Of a stretch of DNA of 64,000 nt, positions 26,239 to 36,327 are shown piece by piece. A program made the position numbers and the translations under genes. Each line of letters begins with the position of its first letter. Within the stretch, counting starts at the first letter, position 1. Source of the DNA: Ilyomonas sp965277535 (GTDB taxonomy: Bacteria > Bacteroidota > Bacteroidia > Chitinophagales > Chitinophagaceae); NCBI GenBank assembly GCA_965277535.1, contig OZ255825.1, positions 1 to 64,000 on the forward strand, in the 5' to 3' direction. The notes beneath the pieces are model-generated. The model did not search any database, was not told where the DNA came from, and saw nothing but the letters and a program-made list of their open reading frames with translations.

Positions 26239-27939
26239 TTAGTGCAATTCATGCCTCAGTTTACTTTTTCTATATCCATACATAAAATACACAATCAAGC
26301 CCAACACCAACCACGATGCAAACCATGCCCAGTTAGTTCCTGTCATTCCGGTTAGCAAATACAAACAAGTGGAAAGACCTAATAAGGGTATCAGGGAATA
26401 ATTTTTTAAAAAAGCAGCAATGGCAATCAATATCATCGCAATCCAAAATACAATACTCGAAACGTTGAGCGAAGCGTTGTCTTCCGTAATGTTGAACAAA
26501 CCAGTAAAATAGTTTCTGTTATAAAACTCAATCATTACAATGGCAATAAAAACGATAAAACCAAAAGCGTACTTGCCGTTGATGTAAGGCATATTAAACT
26601 TACCTGCAACTTTTTCTTTTCGGGGTATTAATAACACACCGCCGCACACCAGCACAAAAGCAAACAGAGTAGCAATGCTTGTAAAATCGAGCACAAAAGT
26701 TTTGTCTGTAAAAAGTAGCGGAATGGCTACCAGCAAACCAGTGATAATGGTAGAAAAAGAAGGCGTTTGAAAACGGGGATGAATGGTTTGAAACACGCGG
26801 GGCAGCAAACCATCGCGGCTCATGCTCATCCAGATGCGGGGCTGCCCCATTTGAAATACCAGCAGTACGCTCGTCATGGCAACCACGGCTATGATTGAAA
26901 TTAAAAACTGCATCCAGCCAACATGTGTTACTTCAAATATTTTAGCCAGCGGATCGCCAACACCTTCAAATCCTCTGTAGTTCATAACGCCTGTTAAAAC
27001 AAGGGTAAGTAAAATATAAACAACCGTGCAAATCACTAATGAGAGTATCATGCTGCGCGGCAAATCGCGCTGCGGATTTTTGGCTTCTTCAGCCATAACG
27101 CTTACCGCATCAAAACCAATGTAGGCAAAGAACACACCACTCACAGCGCTCATCACACCGCCAAAACCATTCGGCATAAACGCTTGCTCGCCTGCATCAT
27201 TTGTGGGAAACCAATTGGCAGGCACAACATAATAAGCGCCGACTGCAATTACTAAAACCACGGCACACAGTTTTAAAACTACCATTACATTGCTAAAATT
27301 GCGCGATTCTTTTACTCCAACATATACCAGTGCTGTGATTAGAATGTTGATGATAAGCGCAGGTAAATCGAAAATGATTTTGAGCGAACCAAGCAATGGC
27401 GCCCTTTTCCAGGCATTGATTAACGCAGTGTTGGGAGAGTGGGAGAGGAACGCTCCGTGCGCTTCCATATAACTGCACGTAAGATAATCGGGAACATGTA
27501 CATTGATTTTATGAAGAAAAGAAACAAAATAATCGCTCCACGAAAAAGCAACATAAATATTTCCGATGGAATATTCCATGATAAGCGCCCAACCGATAAT
27601 CCATGCGAACAGCTCGCCAAACGAAGCATAAGCATACGTATAAGCGCTGCCTGCCACCGGAATGCGACTGGCAAATTCGGCATAACAAAGTGCCGTGAAA
27701 CCACAAGCCACTGCACAGATGATAAATAAAAACATAACGCCGGGACCACCTTTAAAACAAGCTTCGCCCAAGCTGCTAAAACTGCCAGCTCCAATAATTG
27801 CGGCAATACCAAAAAAGGTAAGGTCGCGCAGGGTAAGCACACGCTTTAAGCTGGGGCCGCCATGCGAAGCTTCTTCGTTGGTAGCGGCATCAGCAAGTAT
27901 TTTGGCTATATTTTTTTTTCTGAAAAGAGATGAAGACAT
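26239..27939 (-). CDS. APC-superfamily amino acid permease
   Basis: Inner-membrane transporter of 566 residues with about 14 hydrophobic helices, in the cationic amino-acid transporter-like branch of the APC superfamily. GIAAIIGAGSFSSLGEACF in helix 1 is the unwound substrate-site motif; PVAGSAYTYAYASFGELFAW and FFAYIGFDAVSVMAEEAKNP are family hallmarks. The N-terminal 35 residues are cytoplasmic and polar. Substrate is not predictable beyond an amino acid; uptake by proton symport is likely. Stands alone; the upstream 330 bases contain the palindromic element at 28031-28266. Confidence 0.9.
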   Translation of the reverse strand: MSSSLFRKKNIAKILADAATNEEASHGGPSLKRVLTLRDLTFFGIAAIIGAGSFSSLGEACFKGGPGVMFLFIICAVACGFTALCYAEFASRIPVAGSAYTYAYASFGELFAWIIGWALIMEYSIGNIYVAFSWSDYFVSFLHKINVHVPDYLTCSYMEAHGAFLSHSPNTALINAWKRAPLLGSLKIIFDLPALIINILITALVYVGVKESRNFSNVMVVLKLCAVVLVIAVGAYYVVPANWFPTNDAGEQAFMPNGFGGVMSAVSGVFFAYIGFDAVSVMAEEAKNPQRDLPRSMILSLVICTVVYILLTLVLTGVMNYRGFEGVGDPLAKIFEVTHVGWMQFLISIIAVVAMTSVLLVFQMGQPRIWMSMSRDGLLPRVFQTIHPRFQTPSFSTIITGLLVAIPLLFTDKTFVLDFTSIATLFAFVLVCGGVLLIPRKEKVAGKFNMPYINGKYAFGFIVFIAIVMIEFYNRNYFTGLFNITEDNASLNVSSIVFWIAMILIAIAAFLKNYSLIPLLGLSTCLYLLTGMTGTNWAWFASWLVLGLIVYFMYGYRKSKLRHELH

Positions 27940-28030
27940 GAGGTTGGCTTTGGTTGCGGAAGATATGACTAATTATTATTCAACTATTCCTCACAAGATG
28001 TTTCTGTTATGTCGCATCATTACAATGTTC

Positions 28031-28266
28031 CGTCATTCCGCAATTGCCCTCAACACGAACATGCGCCTTTACGTTTTTACGAGGGCTTTGTGGGGAACCT
28101 GTCTGCCGCCAGGCAGGTCTGATGGCAGAATAATGAATGTGATTGAATAAAAGAACGCGCTTACAACATAACAACTCGTTCAAATTTTGGAGAGCAGATT
28201 CCGCACAAAGCCCTCGCTGTCACGATGAAAGTTTGAGTTCGTTTTGAGGGCAATTGCGGAATGACG
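28031..28266. repeat. 236-bp imperfect palindrome (MITE- or REP-like element)
   Basis: The outermost 30 bases, 28031-28060, match the reverse complement of 28237-28266 at 29 of 30 positions (CGTCATTCCGCAATTGCCCT at the tip). A second pair, 28080-28097 and 28199-28216, matches at 17 of 18 (core GAGGGCTTTGTG). The centres of both pairs coincide within one base, so the whole segment could fold as one long hairpin; the middle contains a smaller CCTGtCTG/CAGGCAGG palindrome near 28099-28118. No open frame inside. It fills the space between the permease start and the prenyl synthase stop. Confidence 0.8.
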
Positions 28267-28269
28267 ACT

Positions 28270-29235
28270 TCACGAATCGCGACTCACAAGATAATCAGCC
28301 AGTTCGTGCAATGGCTTTTTGCGCAATGACACCACAGCAATATCTTCCAAATGTTGCATTGCGGTATTCATGTATTTGGCTTTCGCCTCTTTTGCCCAAT
28401 CGTCCACATTGCAAGCTTTGTAAAGGGCTATCATGCGCTCCACTTTGTCATCATACGAGCGATTGAGCAGTTCTTCAATCTCGCTGCGCTGCGCTGGATT
28501 CGCAACTTCCAATGCATGCAGCAATAAAAATGTTTTTTTGTTTTGCCGTATATCTCCGCCTACATCTTTACCAAACTTTTCAGGATCGCCAAAAGCATCT
28601 AAGTAATCGTCCTGAATTTGAAAGGCGATGCCCAGGTTTTTTCCAAACTGATACAAATGATTGCAATTGTATGCACTCGCGCCGCCAATAATGGCGCCCA
28701 TTTGCAGAGAAGCTGCCAGCAACACAGAGGTTTTCAATTCAATCATCAACAAATAATCGCTGAATTGCACGGTTTGTTTTTGTTCAAAATCCATGTCTAA
28801 CTGTTGCCCTTCGCATACCTGCTTTGCCGTTTGGTTGAACAACCTATAAATGCGTTGCGAATAAGACGTGTTGATTTTATTTAGATAATCATACGCAACA
28901 ATGAGCATTACATCGCCACTTAGCAAGGCCGTGCTTTCGCCGTACTTGTGATGAACGGTTTGCATACCGCGGCGTAGCGGTGCTTTGTCCATAATGTCGT
29001 CATGTATCAGGGTAAAGTTGTGAAACAGTTCAATGGCGGTAGCAACCTGCCACGCATCCTCTTTTATGGCATCAAACAATTCGTTGCCCAGCAAGCACAA
29101 CACAGGGCGAATGCGCTTGCCGCCAATGTTCAAAAAATAACGCCCCGGCTCGTATAAAGAAGTCGGTTGCTGCGGAAAATGTTCCGTTTCAAACCGCTTT
29201 TTAAATTCAATACTTAACTCCTGGAATGACTGCAT
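28270..29235 (-). CDS. Polyprenyl (geranylgeranyl/farnesyl-type) diphosphate synthase
   Basis: Chain-elongating prenyltransferase of 321 residues that joins isopentenyl diphosphate to allylic diphosphates, feeding quinone, carotenoid or undecaprenol synthesis. The first aspartate-rich motif DDIMD is at 79-83 with the RR three residues on (KAPLRRG), and the second is in QIQDDYLDAFGD near 212-218; GGKRIRP near 38-44 binds IPP. Product chain length cannot be fixed from sequence. The stop lies 4 bases beyond the palindromic element, which may therefore lie in its 3' UTR. Confidence 0.92.
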   Translation of the reverse strand: MQSFQELSIEFKKRFETEHFPQQPTSLYEPGRYFLNIGGKRIRPVLCLLGNELFDAIKEDAWQVATAIELFHNFTLIHDDIMDKAPLRRGMQTVHHKYGESTALLSGDVMLIVAYDYLNKINTSYSQRIYRLFNQTAKQVCEGQQLDMDFEQKQTVQFSDYLLMIELKTSVLLAASLQMGAIIGGASAYNCNHLYQFGKNLGIAFQIQDDYLDAFGDPEKFGKDVGGDIRQNKKTFLLLHALEVANPAQRSEIEELLNRSYDDKVERMIALYKACNVDDWAKEAKAKYMNTAMQHLEDIAVVSLRKKPLHELADYLVSRDS

Positions 29236-29486
29236 GGAAACAGGTTGTGTGAATGACGCAAAGTAAAACAGGGAATGTTATAGAAAAAAGAATTGCGTTT
29301 GTTTTTGCGAGAGATGATAAAGAAATGGGAATAAGTGTTTGAGAAGCGAGGGCAGGCTGCATACAAACACGGCGACAGATAAGGTTAGTTGTTATTTCGT
29401 TTTCTTTCTACAGGCTACTATTACAAGCCCAATTTATTGATTGTAATCTTTTTGTATTTTCAATCTTTATTTAATTAAAGCTGCAA

Positions 29487-30764
29487 ATGAAAATTTATAA
29501 AAAGACAGCTCTGCTTTGTTTGTCTTTACTATGGCATAATGTGCGTGCTCAGGTATCGTTCGACAAGTATGCGATAACAAGTATTACTATCATTGATGCC
29601 AACCACAAAGTTCCGGCTGCGCATCAAACGATTTTGATTGAGCATGGTATAATCAGTAATATTTTTACAGATGGTAGCAAACCCATTCCCGACTCGTTCA
29701 ATATCCTGAGGATGGATGGAAAATACCTGTTGCCCGGTTTGATAGACGCACATGTGCATTTGGCTACAGATCCTTCTGGTGTTGATAGCCGTGAGCATAC
29801 AGTAGATGTACTGCGAAGAATGTTATACAGCGGTGTAACATCGGTAAGAGATATGGCGGGCGATGCACGTACATTGGCAAGCCTATCCCGCGATGCAGCA
29901 ACCGGCGATTTGGTTTCGCCTGATATTTATTATTCAGCGCTGATGGCAGGTCCTGTTTTTTTCAGCGACCCCAGAACTGGCCTTTCTTCTAAAGGTGCTA
30001 TTGTAGGAACAATGCCTTATATGCTTGCGGTTACAGACAGTACAAACATGGTATTGGCTGTAGCAGAAGCAAAAGGTACGGGAGCAACGGGCATCAAGCT
30101 ATATGCTAATTTATCTGCGACGCTCGTTAATAAAATTGTTAGTGAAGCCACACAGCAAAACATGCTTGTTTGGGGACACGCCTGGCTTCAGGATGCCAGG
30201 CCTTCTGATTTGGTGAAAGCCGGTGTAAATGTAATTTCACATTCACCATTAATCATTCACGAAAAGTTAGATACCGTTCCTTCATCGTGGAAAAATCAAC
30301 AGCATGACGCTGCATTTTGGGATCGTGTAACACCCGACTTTTCATCCCTGTTTGCCCTAATGAAAACTCATCACACCCTACTTGATGCAACACTGTTAAC
30401 GTACAAGCAATGGGGAGAGGAAGATTCAAACATGCGGTATAATTATGAAATTGGAAAACGCATTACAACGCAGGCATATAAAGCAGGTGTAACCATAGAT
30501 GCAGGCACGGATGACGACCAGAAAGAATTTGTGCAAAAAGAAATGGAACTTTTGGTAAAGGAAGCGGGCTTTACGCCAATAGATGCAATTGTAGCAGCTA
30601 CGCTAAATAGTGCAAAAGCCTTGCACATTGATAATACTCGGGGTGCAATTTCAGCAGGCAAAACTGCAGATTTGTTGGTGCTCGATAAAAATCCTTTGGA
30701 TAATATTGACAATATAGAATCGGTTTACCTTGTCATAAAAAGTGGGGAAATCTTTAAAAAATAA
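29487..30764 (+). CDS. Secreted amidohydrolase (imidazolonepropionase-like)
   Basis: Metal-dependent hydrolase of 425 residues with a signal peptide (KKTALLCLSLLWHNVRAQ), so it acts in the periplasm. The urease-superfamily barrel is shown by the HxH pair H89/H91 in GLIDAHVHLATD, further metal-ligand His in VWGHAWL and ISHSPL, and the catalytic Asp in IDAGTDDD; the C-terminal sandwich has AGKTADLLVLDKNPL. Related proteins hydrolyse cyclic amides, prolidase-type dipeptides or organophosphates; I cannot choose between these. Monocistronic, 230 bases before the kinase gene. Confidence 0.85.
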   Translation: MKIYKKTALLCLSLLWHNVRAQVSFDKYAITSITIIDANHKVPAAHQTILIEHGIISNIFTDGSKPIPDSFNILRMDGKYLLPGLIDAHVHLATDPSGVDSREHTVDVLRRMLYSGVTSVRDMAGDARTLASLSRDAATGDLVSPDIYYSALMAGPVFFSDPRTGLSSKGAIVGTMPYMLAVTDSTNMVLAVAEAKGTGATGIKLYANLSATLVNKIVSEATQQNMLVWGHAWLQDARPSDLVKAGVNVISHSPLIIHEKLDTVPSSWKNQQHDAAFWDRVTPDFSSLFALMKTHHTLLDATLLTYKQWGEEDSNMRYNYEIGKRITTQAYKAGVTIDAGTDDDQKEFVQKEMELLVKEAGFTPIDAIVAATLNSAKALHIDNTRGAISAGKTADLLVLDKNPLDNIDNIESVYLVIKSGEIFKK

Positions 30765-30996
30765 CACTTAAAAACAATAGCTGTAAGTTTTTAGGCGATA
30801 TTTCTTATCCCATTTACATCACGCATTATCTCTTTATTTCTATACCCCATTTTCCCGTTGGCAGTAAGCTTACAGTGAAACCGCATGAACCAAGTGCTAT
30901 AATATTGTAAATTTAGTAGTAGCTTTGGTTGCTCCTCTCTACTGATAAACTTGCCAAATCTGCAAATAAAAGTCGGCTGGATTCAATTCGACTTTT

Positions 30997-32096
30997 ATGG
31001 ATAACACCACACCGTTTCCTTTTGGTTTTCCTTTGTATGAGCTTCCTGATTTAACGAATGATGTATTCTTTGCTTTTCACCGGGGAATCAATAAACTGAT
31101 TTATTTAAATGCAGCCTTTGAAAGCGTATGGAATATATCGCGCGATACGATTGGCTCCGATTTGTCTTTACTTTTCGCTTCGGTTCATCCAGATGATAAA
31201 TTGCATGTTGAAGATTCTTTTGCCACTTTACTAAAAGACGGGCAAAGTCTGGAACTGGAGTTCCGTATAATTATACCCCCCCCGCGATGCAAAAATGGAT
31301 AAAAGTAAATGCCTATACATCGCAAAAAGATTATAAAGAAGTTATCACAGGCATTGCAACTGATATTACCAAAGAAAAAGATTACAGCAATACGCTTCAT
31401 AAGTTTTCGGATAAGAAAAATTCGATCTTACAAATTCTTTCGCACGACCTGTTAGGCCCGTTAGGCAGTATCGAAATGTCGGCATTGCTATTATCTGAAG
31501 ATATGGAACACCATACGAATGCAAAAGCGATAAAATTGATTGATACGATTAGGAAAAGTGGCAAAAAAAGCGTTGCGATGATACGCGATCTCATTAATAA
31601 TGAATTTTTACAGTCGAGTGAAGCCAGCCTGGTAAAACAGCGGGTTGACATTGTAAAAAAAATGAGCGACATTATTGATCAATATCAACAGTCGCCAGGT
31701 TCTGTAGCACAACGGTTTAGTTTGCAAACGTCTTTAGACTCGCTCTATATTACGATTGACGAAAGCAAATTCATACAGGCCATTACCAATTTATTATCAA
31801 ATGCCTTAAAATTTACTTCCGACGATGGTAATATTAAGGTTAGCATTGAAGATAAAGAAAAGCATGTTTTGATAACAGTAGCAGACAATGGCATAGGCAT
31901 ACCCGCAGATATGCAGCCTTTTTTGTTTGATAAGTTTACGAAAGCAAGAAGACAAGGGATTCATGGAGAAACAACCATAGGCTTAGGTATGTCAATCATC
32001 AAAACAATTGTTGAATGGCACAACGGACACATTTGGTTTGAAAGCACAGAAGGAAAAGGCACTACTTTTTATATTGAAATACCAAGAGACAATTAA
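30997..32096 (+). pseudogene. PAS-domain sensor histidine kinase split by a frameshift at a C8 tract
   Basis: Two overlapping frames together encode a cytoplasmic PAS-histidine kinase. Frame one (30997-31302) gives a PAS domain up to LELEFRIIIP; frame two (from about 31284) resumes with KWIKVNAYTSQKDYKEVITG, the end of the same PAS domain, then the H-box ILSHDLLGPLG (phospho-His), N-box NLLSNALKF, G1 DNGIGIP and G2 GLGMSI, and reaches 32096. The break falls exactly in eight cytosines at 31276-31283; six or nine Cs would join the frames. It may be a phase-variable switch, a recent inactivation, or a sequencing error. No response regulator is adjacent. Confidence 0.82.
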
Positions 32097-32213
32097 TGAG
32101 TTTTGTTTTTGCCCCTTTTCTTCATCAGCAAAAATCTTTCAAAAAATATAATAGGAGTAAAGAATACGGGCAGAGGCCTAACAATTCCGCCACGAATGCT
32201 TCAACATTAGCAG

Positions 32214-32876
32214 CTAATAATTTTTTCCTTTTAACATCGGTACAAAAGAAAAGTTATCGAAGGTTTCAGTGGCAATGTTATCTTCCCATTTGGTAATGCG
32301 CAACATGCGTTGTTTTTGCTTGTCATCATCATCTACCGGAACTACCATAACGCCACCTATTCGAAGCTGCTCGATTAATTTCGGCGGAACAAACGGTGCA
32401 GCTGCGGTGATAACAATTCTATCGAAAGGAGCGAAAGGAGCTAAGCCTTCAAAGCCATCGCCATAAAAAAACTTGATGTTAGGATAGGTGTTTTTAAACA
32501 CATAATTTTTTATCTGTACATCGTACAATTTCTTTTGCCGTTCAATAGTAAATACACGTGCGCCCATTTCAGCTAAAACCGTTGCCTGGTAAGCACTGCC
32601 GGTTCCTATCTCCAATACTTTTTCGTTGCGATGAACATTCAATAATTCGGTTTGATAAGCTACCGTGTAAGGCTGTGAAATGGTTTGTCCTTCGCCAATG
32701 GGAAAAGCCCGGTCTTCGTAAGCAATTTTTTCAAAAGCCGAATCTAAAAACCAATGTCGCGGAATGGCATTCATGGCTTCCAGTACATTTTCATCTTTTA
32801 TACCTTTCTGGCGAAGTAGTTGAATGAGTTGGCGTCTCATTCCTTTGTGCATGTATGTGTCTTCTCCCTTTCTCAT
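32214..32876 (-). CDS. pcm: Protein-L-isoaspartate O-methyltransferase
   Basis: SAM-dependent repair enzyme (220 residues) that methylates isoaspartyl residues in aged proteins. AIPRHWFL, EGQTISQPYTVAYQTELL and the SAM-binding VLEIGTGSAYQATVLAEMG are family hallmarks, and YGDGFEGLAPFAPFDRIVIT completes the Rossmann core. I start it at the ATG at 32876 because a TTATTTTG box (32885-32892) lies just upstream and inside the longer frame that opens at 32900; an ATG at 32852 is also possible. Divergent from the nucleoside transporter gene and convergent with the kinase gene. Confidence 0.92.
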   Translation of the reverse strand: MRKGEDTYMHKGMRRQLIQLLRQKGIKDENVLEAMNAIPRHWFLDSAFEKIAYEDRAFPIGEGQTISQPYTVAYQTELLNVHRNEKVLEIGTGSAYQATVLAEMGARVFTIERQKKLYDVQIKNYVFKNTYPNIKFFYGDGFEGLAPFAPFDRIVITAAAPFVPPKLIEQLRIGGVMVVPVDDDDKQKQRMLRITKWEDNIATETFDNFSFVPMLKGKNY

Positions 32877-33019
32877 TATTGACGCAAAATAAGATTGCAT
32901 GGGTTGTAAAAATAAATTTTTGTTTCCGCTTTTTTCAACGTTGTTTTATCAGCATTTTAAAGTAAAACGATTACTTTGCTTTCACGCCATTCTAATGCCA
33001 ACTATTGAATACAATTCCT

Positions 33020-34261
33020 ATGAAAACAACAACACGTGTGCAGCTTTCTTTACTCATGTTTCTTGAGTTTTTTATTTGGGGCGCCTGGTATGTAACATTG
33101 GGAACGTATTTGGATAAAGTGCTTCATGCAACAGGTTACCAGGTAGGTAAGGCTTATAGCGCATTGGCAATTGCAACCATTATTTCGCCTTTTTTTGTGG
33201 GCATGATTGCTGACCGCTATTTTGCGGCGCAACGCGTGTTGGGTGTATTGCATTTGATTGGTGCAGCTTTGTTGTTTTATTTAACCACCATTACTTCGCC
33301 TGATACTTTTTACTGGATTCTGTTGTTGTATTCTCTGGCCTATGCGCCTACATTGGCTTTGGCAAACAGTGTTGCCTTCCGGCAAATGAAAGACACCAGC
33401 AAAGAGTTTGCTTCCATCCGCGTGCTGGGAACTGTTGGCTGGATTGCAACCGGCTGGCTGATTGATAAAGTGTTTCACATTGGCACAGAGCAACTGGTAT
33501 TTACTTTTAAAATGGCGGCTGTAGCATCGCTGGCGTTGGGTTTGCTGAGTTTCTTTTTGCCTCCTACACCACCTAAAGCCAAAGGCACAAAAGCCACTTT
33601 CAAGCAGATATTAGGTGCAGATGCGTTTGTATTATTTAAAGACCGTTCGTTTGTAATATTCTTTATTGCTTCAGTTTTAATATGTATTCCACTTTCTTTT
33701 TATTATAGTTTCACGCATGATTATCTTACAGATACCGGAATGAAAAACGTTACCAGTAATATGACGTTCGGACAGTTCTCTGAAGGGTTTTTTATCTTGC
33801 TAATTCCTTTCTTTTTTAGAAGGTTGGGTGTAAAATGGATGATTCTGCTGGGTATGATTGCCTGGACACTTCGCTTCCTTTGTTTTGGTTATGGCAATGC
33901 TGATGATTTGCTGTGGCTCCTGTTTGCAGGCATTATCCTGCATGGCGTTTGTTTTGACTTCTTTTTTGTAACGGGACAAATTTATACCGATAGTAAAGCT
34001 TCTGTTCAAATACAAAGTCAGGCGCAGGGAATGATAACGATGGCAACGTATGGCATTGGCATGTGGATAGGTACTTTGCTTTCGGGTTACATTAAAGACT
34101 TTTACACAGTTGGCGGCGTTCCACAATGGCGAAGCATTTGGATGGTTCCTGCAGCTATTGCAGCCTTTGTTTTTATCTTGTTTCTATTGTTTTTCAAAGA
34201 CAATCAACGCAACGCAGTTCATCAACAACAAATTGTTGGCGAACCTGTTGAAATGGTATAA
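33020..34261 (+). CDS. Nucleoside:H+ symporter-type MFS transporter
   Basis: Inner-membrane protein of 413 residues with 12 predicted helices, resembling NupG/XapB of the MFS. LSLLMFLEFFIWGAWYVTLG and GMIADRYFAAQRVLG (the loop 2-3 motif) are family marks. Members in Bacteroidota are often annotated as nucleoside permeases but sit with sugar-dehydrogenase genes, as here: the Gfo/Idh/MocA gene begins 51 bases after the stop. That suggests import of a sugar, inositol or nucleoside fed to the dehydrogenase (inference). ATG at 33020 is preferred; TTACTTTG lies at 32971-32978. Confidence 0.85.
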   Translation: MKTTTRVQLSLLMFLEFFIWGAWYVTLGTYLDKVLHATGYQVGKAYSALAIATIISPFFVGMIADRYFAAQRVLGVLHLIGAALLFYLTTITSPDTFYWILLLYSLAYAPTLALANSVAFRQMKDTSKEFASIRVLGTVGWIATGWLIDKVFHIGTEQLVFTFKMAAVASLALGLLSFFLPPTPPKAKGTKATFKQILGADAFVLFKDRSFVIFFIASVLICIPLSFYYSFTHDYLTDTGMKNVTSNMTFGQFSEGFFILLIPFFFRRLGVKWMILLGMIAWTLRFLCFGYGNADDLLWLLFAGIILHGVCFDFFFVTGQIYTDSKASVQIQSQAQGMITMATYGIGMWIGTLLSGYIKDFYTVGGVPQWRSIWMVPAAIAAFVFILFLLFFKDNQRNAVHQQQIVGEPVEMV

Positions 34262-34312
34262 TCGCGTTTGTTTTTGCCTGAATTTTTTACACAAAAAACC
34301 AATTTATAAATT

Positions 34313-35503
34313 ATGAAAATAGCGATGCTTGGCTCAGGATTCATCGGTCGTTTTTATGCCGATGCACTGGTGAGCAACCGTAGTAAAGATTCCATTGTTA
34401 GCATTTACTCGCGCAGAGAAGAAAGCGCGCAAAAATTTGCAGATGATTACAAAGTGCCGCACGTTACGACCAACATGGAAGAAAGTATTGCGCATTCAGA
34501 AACTGAAGTGGTTTGCATTGCGCTGCCTAACAACCTTCACGAAGAAGCCGTCATGCTTTGTTGCAAACACAAAAAAGCCGTGATTACCACAAAGCCGCTG
34601 GGTCGCAATGCAGCCGAAGCGAAACGCATGTTGGAAGCGGTTGAGAAAGCAGGCATTTTTAATGGTTATTTAGAAGATTTGGTGTACACGCCTAAGTTCA
34701 TAAAAGCGATGGAAAGTGTAAAGAACGGCGCGTTAGGAAGAATCCTTTGGGCAAAGTCAAGAGAAACGCATCCTGGCCCGCACAGCGAATGGTTTTGGAA
34801 TATTGAACTGGCCGGTGGCGGTTGCATTTTAGATTTGGGTTGCCACTGCGTGGAAATTACCCGTAGCTATATAGGCAAAGACATTAAACCAGTGGAAGTG
34901 ATGTGCTGGGCTGATACACAGGTAAAACCCATTGATGCTGAAGACCATGCCATTGGGTTGATAAAATATGAGAACGGTTCGATTGCTCAGTTTGAAGTAA
35001 GCTGGACGTTCCGCGGTGGGCTGGATCTGCGTGATGAAGTAATGGGCACCGAAGGCACTATTTGGGTAAACAGCTTTTTGCGCACCGGCTTTGAAATGTT
35101 TACCACCGGCAAAGGCGCTGATTATGTTGCAGAAAAAGCCGAAAGCAACAGCGGCTGGCTGTTTCCGGTAGGAGATGAACTGAACGAATTGGGCTATAAC
35201 CACATGTTTGCGGATATGTTTAGAAGTATGGAAAACGGAACACAGCCCAAAGAAACCTTTTATGATGGTTATGTAGTGAATGCCATTTTAGATGCCGCCT
35301 ATAAAAGTGCCAAAACCAAACTTTGGGAACCTGTGCAACTGGACATCTGGCGTGGTCAGGAAGGCTTAAGCAAACCGAGCAATTACACCGATTATGATGC
35401 GGACTATTATTTAATAAAAGAAGAAATGACGCATTATGGCGCGAAGAAATTGATTTTGAAACATAAGAAAAGCGGCAAGATAGAGGAAAGGGTAGAAGCG
35501 TGA
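34313..35503 (+). CDS. Gfo/Idh/MocA-family oxidoreductase
   Basis: NAD(P)-dependent sugar or inositol dehydrogenase of 396 residues, cytoplasmic. The Rossmann motif GSGFIGRFY is at 7-15 and the catalytic-Lys block TTKPLGRNAAEA replaces the common EKP by TKP but keeps Lys-Pro. The C-terminal sheet domain has GGGCILDLGCHCVE with the conserved Asp/His. Substrate unknown; it probably forms an operon with the MFS transporter just upstream. Ends 27 bases before a hairpin terminator. Confidence 0.88.
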   Translation: MKIAMLGSGFIGRFYADALVSNRSKDSIVSIYSRREESAQKFADDYKVPHVTTNMEESIAHSETEVVCIALPNNLHEEAVMLCCKHKKAVITTKPLGRNAAEAKRMLEAVEKAGIFNGYLEDLVYTPKFIKAMESVKNGALGRILWAKSRETHPGPHSEWFWNIELAGGGCILDLGCHCVEITRSYIGKDIKPVEVMCWADTQVKPIDAEDHAIGLIKYENGSIAQFEVSWTFRGGLDLRDEVMGTEGTIWVNSFLRTGFEMFTTGKGADYVAEKAESNSGWLFPVGDELNELGYNHMFADMFRSMENGTQPKETFYDGYVVNAILDAAYKSAKTKLWEPVQLDIWRGQEGLSKPSNYTDYDADYYLIKEEMTHYGAKKLILKHKKSGKIEERVEA

Positions 35504-35529
35504 GTTTATTTGGTTGATGGTTTTATTAG

Positions 35530-35560
35530 CCTGATAGGTTGCAAGCTTATCAGGTTTTTT
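35530..35560 (+). terminator. Terminator of the MFS-dehydrogenase operon
   Basis: CCTGATAGG pairs with GCTTATCAGG (9 pairs including one G-T, 35530-35554) around a 7-base loop and is followed by six T. Located 27 bases after the dehydrogenase stop. The rest of the 308-base gap up to 35811 shows no gene. Confidence 0.75.
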
Positions 35561-35811
35561 ATTTTCTATTATAAACTGAATAAGCAACTTAGGCAGTATT
35601 TGGGTTACTAATTTTGACACTCCTCAACGGAGTAGTAGAAAAAATTCTTATCTTTCCTCTCTGCCTTTTACAAAAAGACTGCTGAAAAAGGGATGTTTAT
35701 TTCATCACGTTTCTCTGCACCAACTGGCTGCCTTTATTTTAAATCTGTAACAGGTATGGCATAATTTACAAATGGTTTGATTACCTGAAAATGACCAATT
35801 AAAACATTACT

Positions 35812-36231
35812 ATGAAACGACTTATCACATGCCTCCTCTTACTCAGCATGGCTGCCAGCATTGATGCACAAGGCACAGAGAAAGAAAAAGTAGTTAGGGC
35901 ATACTATTCGGGTTTTGAAACAAAGGACTGGAACGCCGTGGCAGCCCAGTTTGCTGATGGCTTTACTTTCACCAGTCCAAACAATGATGACCATATTTCT
36001 GTAGAAGACTTCAAAGAAAAATGCTGGCCGACGGCTAAGTTTTTTAAAAAGGTGAATTATATTACAATGGCTGAAAATGGTGATGACCTGATGCTGCTGG
36101 TTCAAATAACCACTGTTGATGACAAAATCGTCCGCAACGTTGATGTTTATAGCTTTAACAAAACAGGGAAGATCAAATCCATAGAAGTATTTTTTGGAGC
36201 TGGCTCAAAATATCCGGGCAACACAAAATAA
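35812..36231 (+). CDS. Secreted SnoaL/NTF2-like protein
   Basis: Exported protein of 139 residues: signal peptide (KRLITCLLLLSMAASIDAQ) and an NTF2-like cone fold seen in VRAYYSGFETKDWNAVAAQF ADGFTF-type spacing. The SnoaL-like fold is used both for small enzymes and for binding domains; nothing here fixes an activity. About 100 bases before the VOC gene on the same strand, with no terminator between, so possibly cotranscribed. Confidence 0.7.
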   Translation: MKRLITCLLLLSMAASIDAQGTEKEKVVRAYYSGFETKDWNAVAAQFADGFTFTSPNNDDHISVEDFKEKCWPTAKFFKKVNYITMAENGDDLMLLVQITTVDDKIVRNVDVYSFNKTGKIKSIEVFFGAGSKYPGNTK

Positions 36232-36327
36232 AACTTTGCTACCTTTCATCTATAACAAAAAACACAACACCCAATATACTTTTAAAACCACAAACGAACC
36301 TTTTAAAAAGAGTATTAACAAAAGTCT

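Noticed and set aside
32096..32296. 66-codon + frame right after the kinase
   Set aside because: Its second half is antisense to the conserved end of pcm and its sequence is not protein-like.
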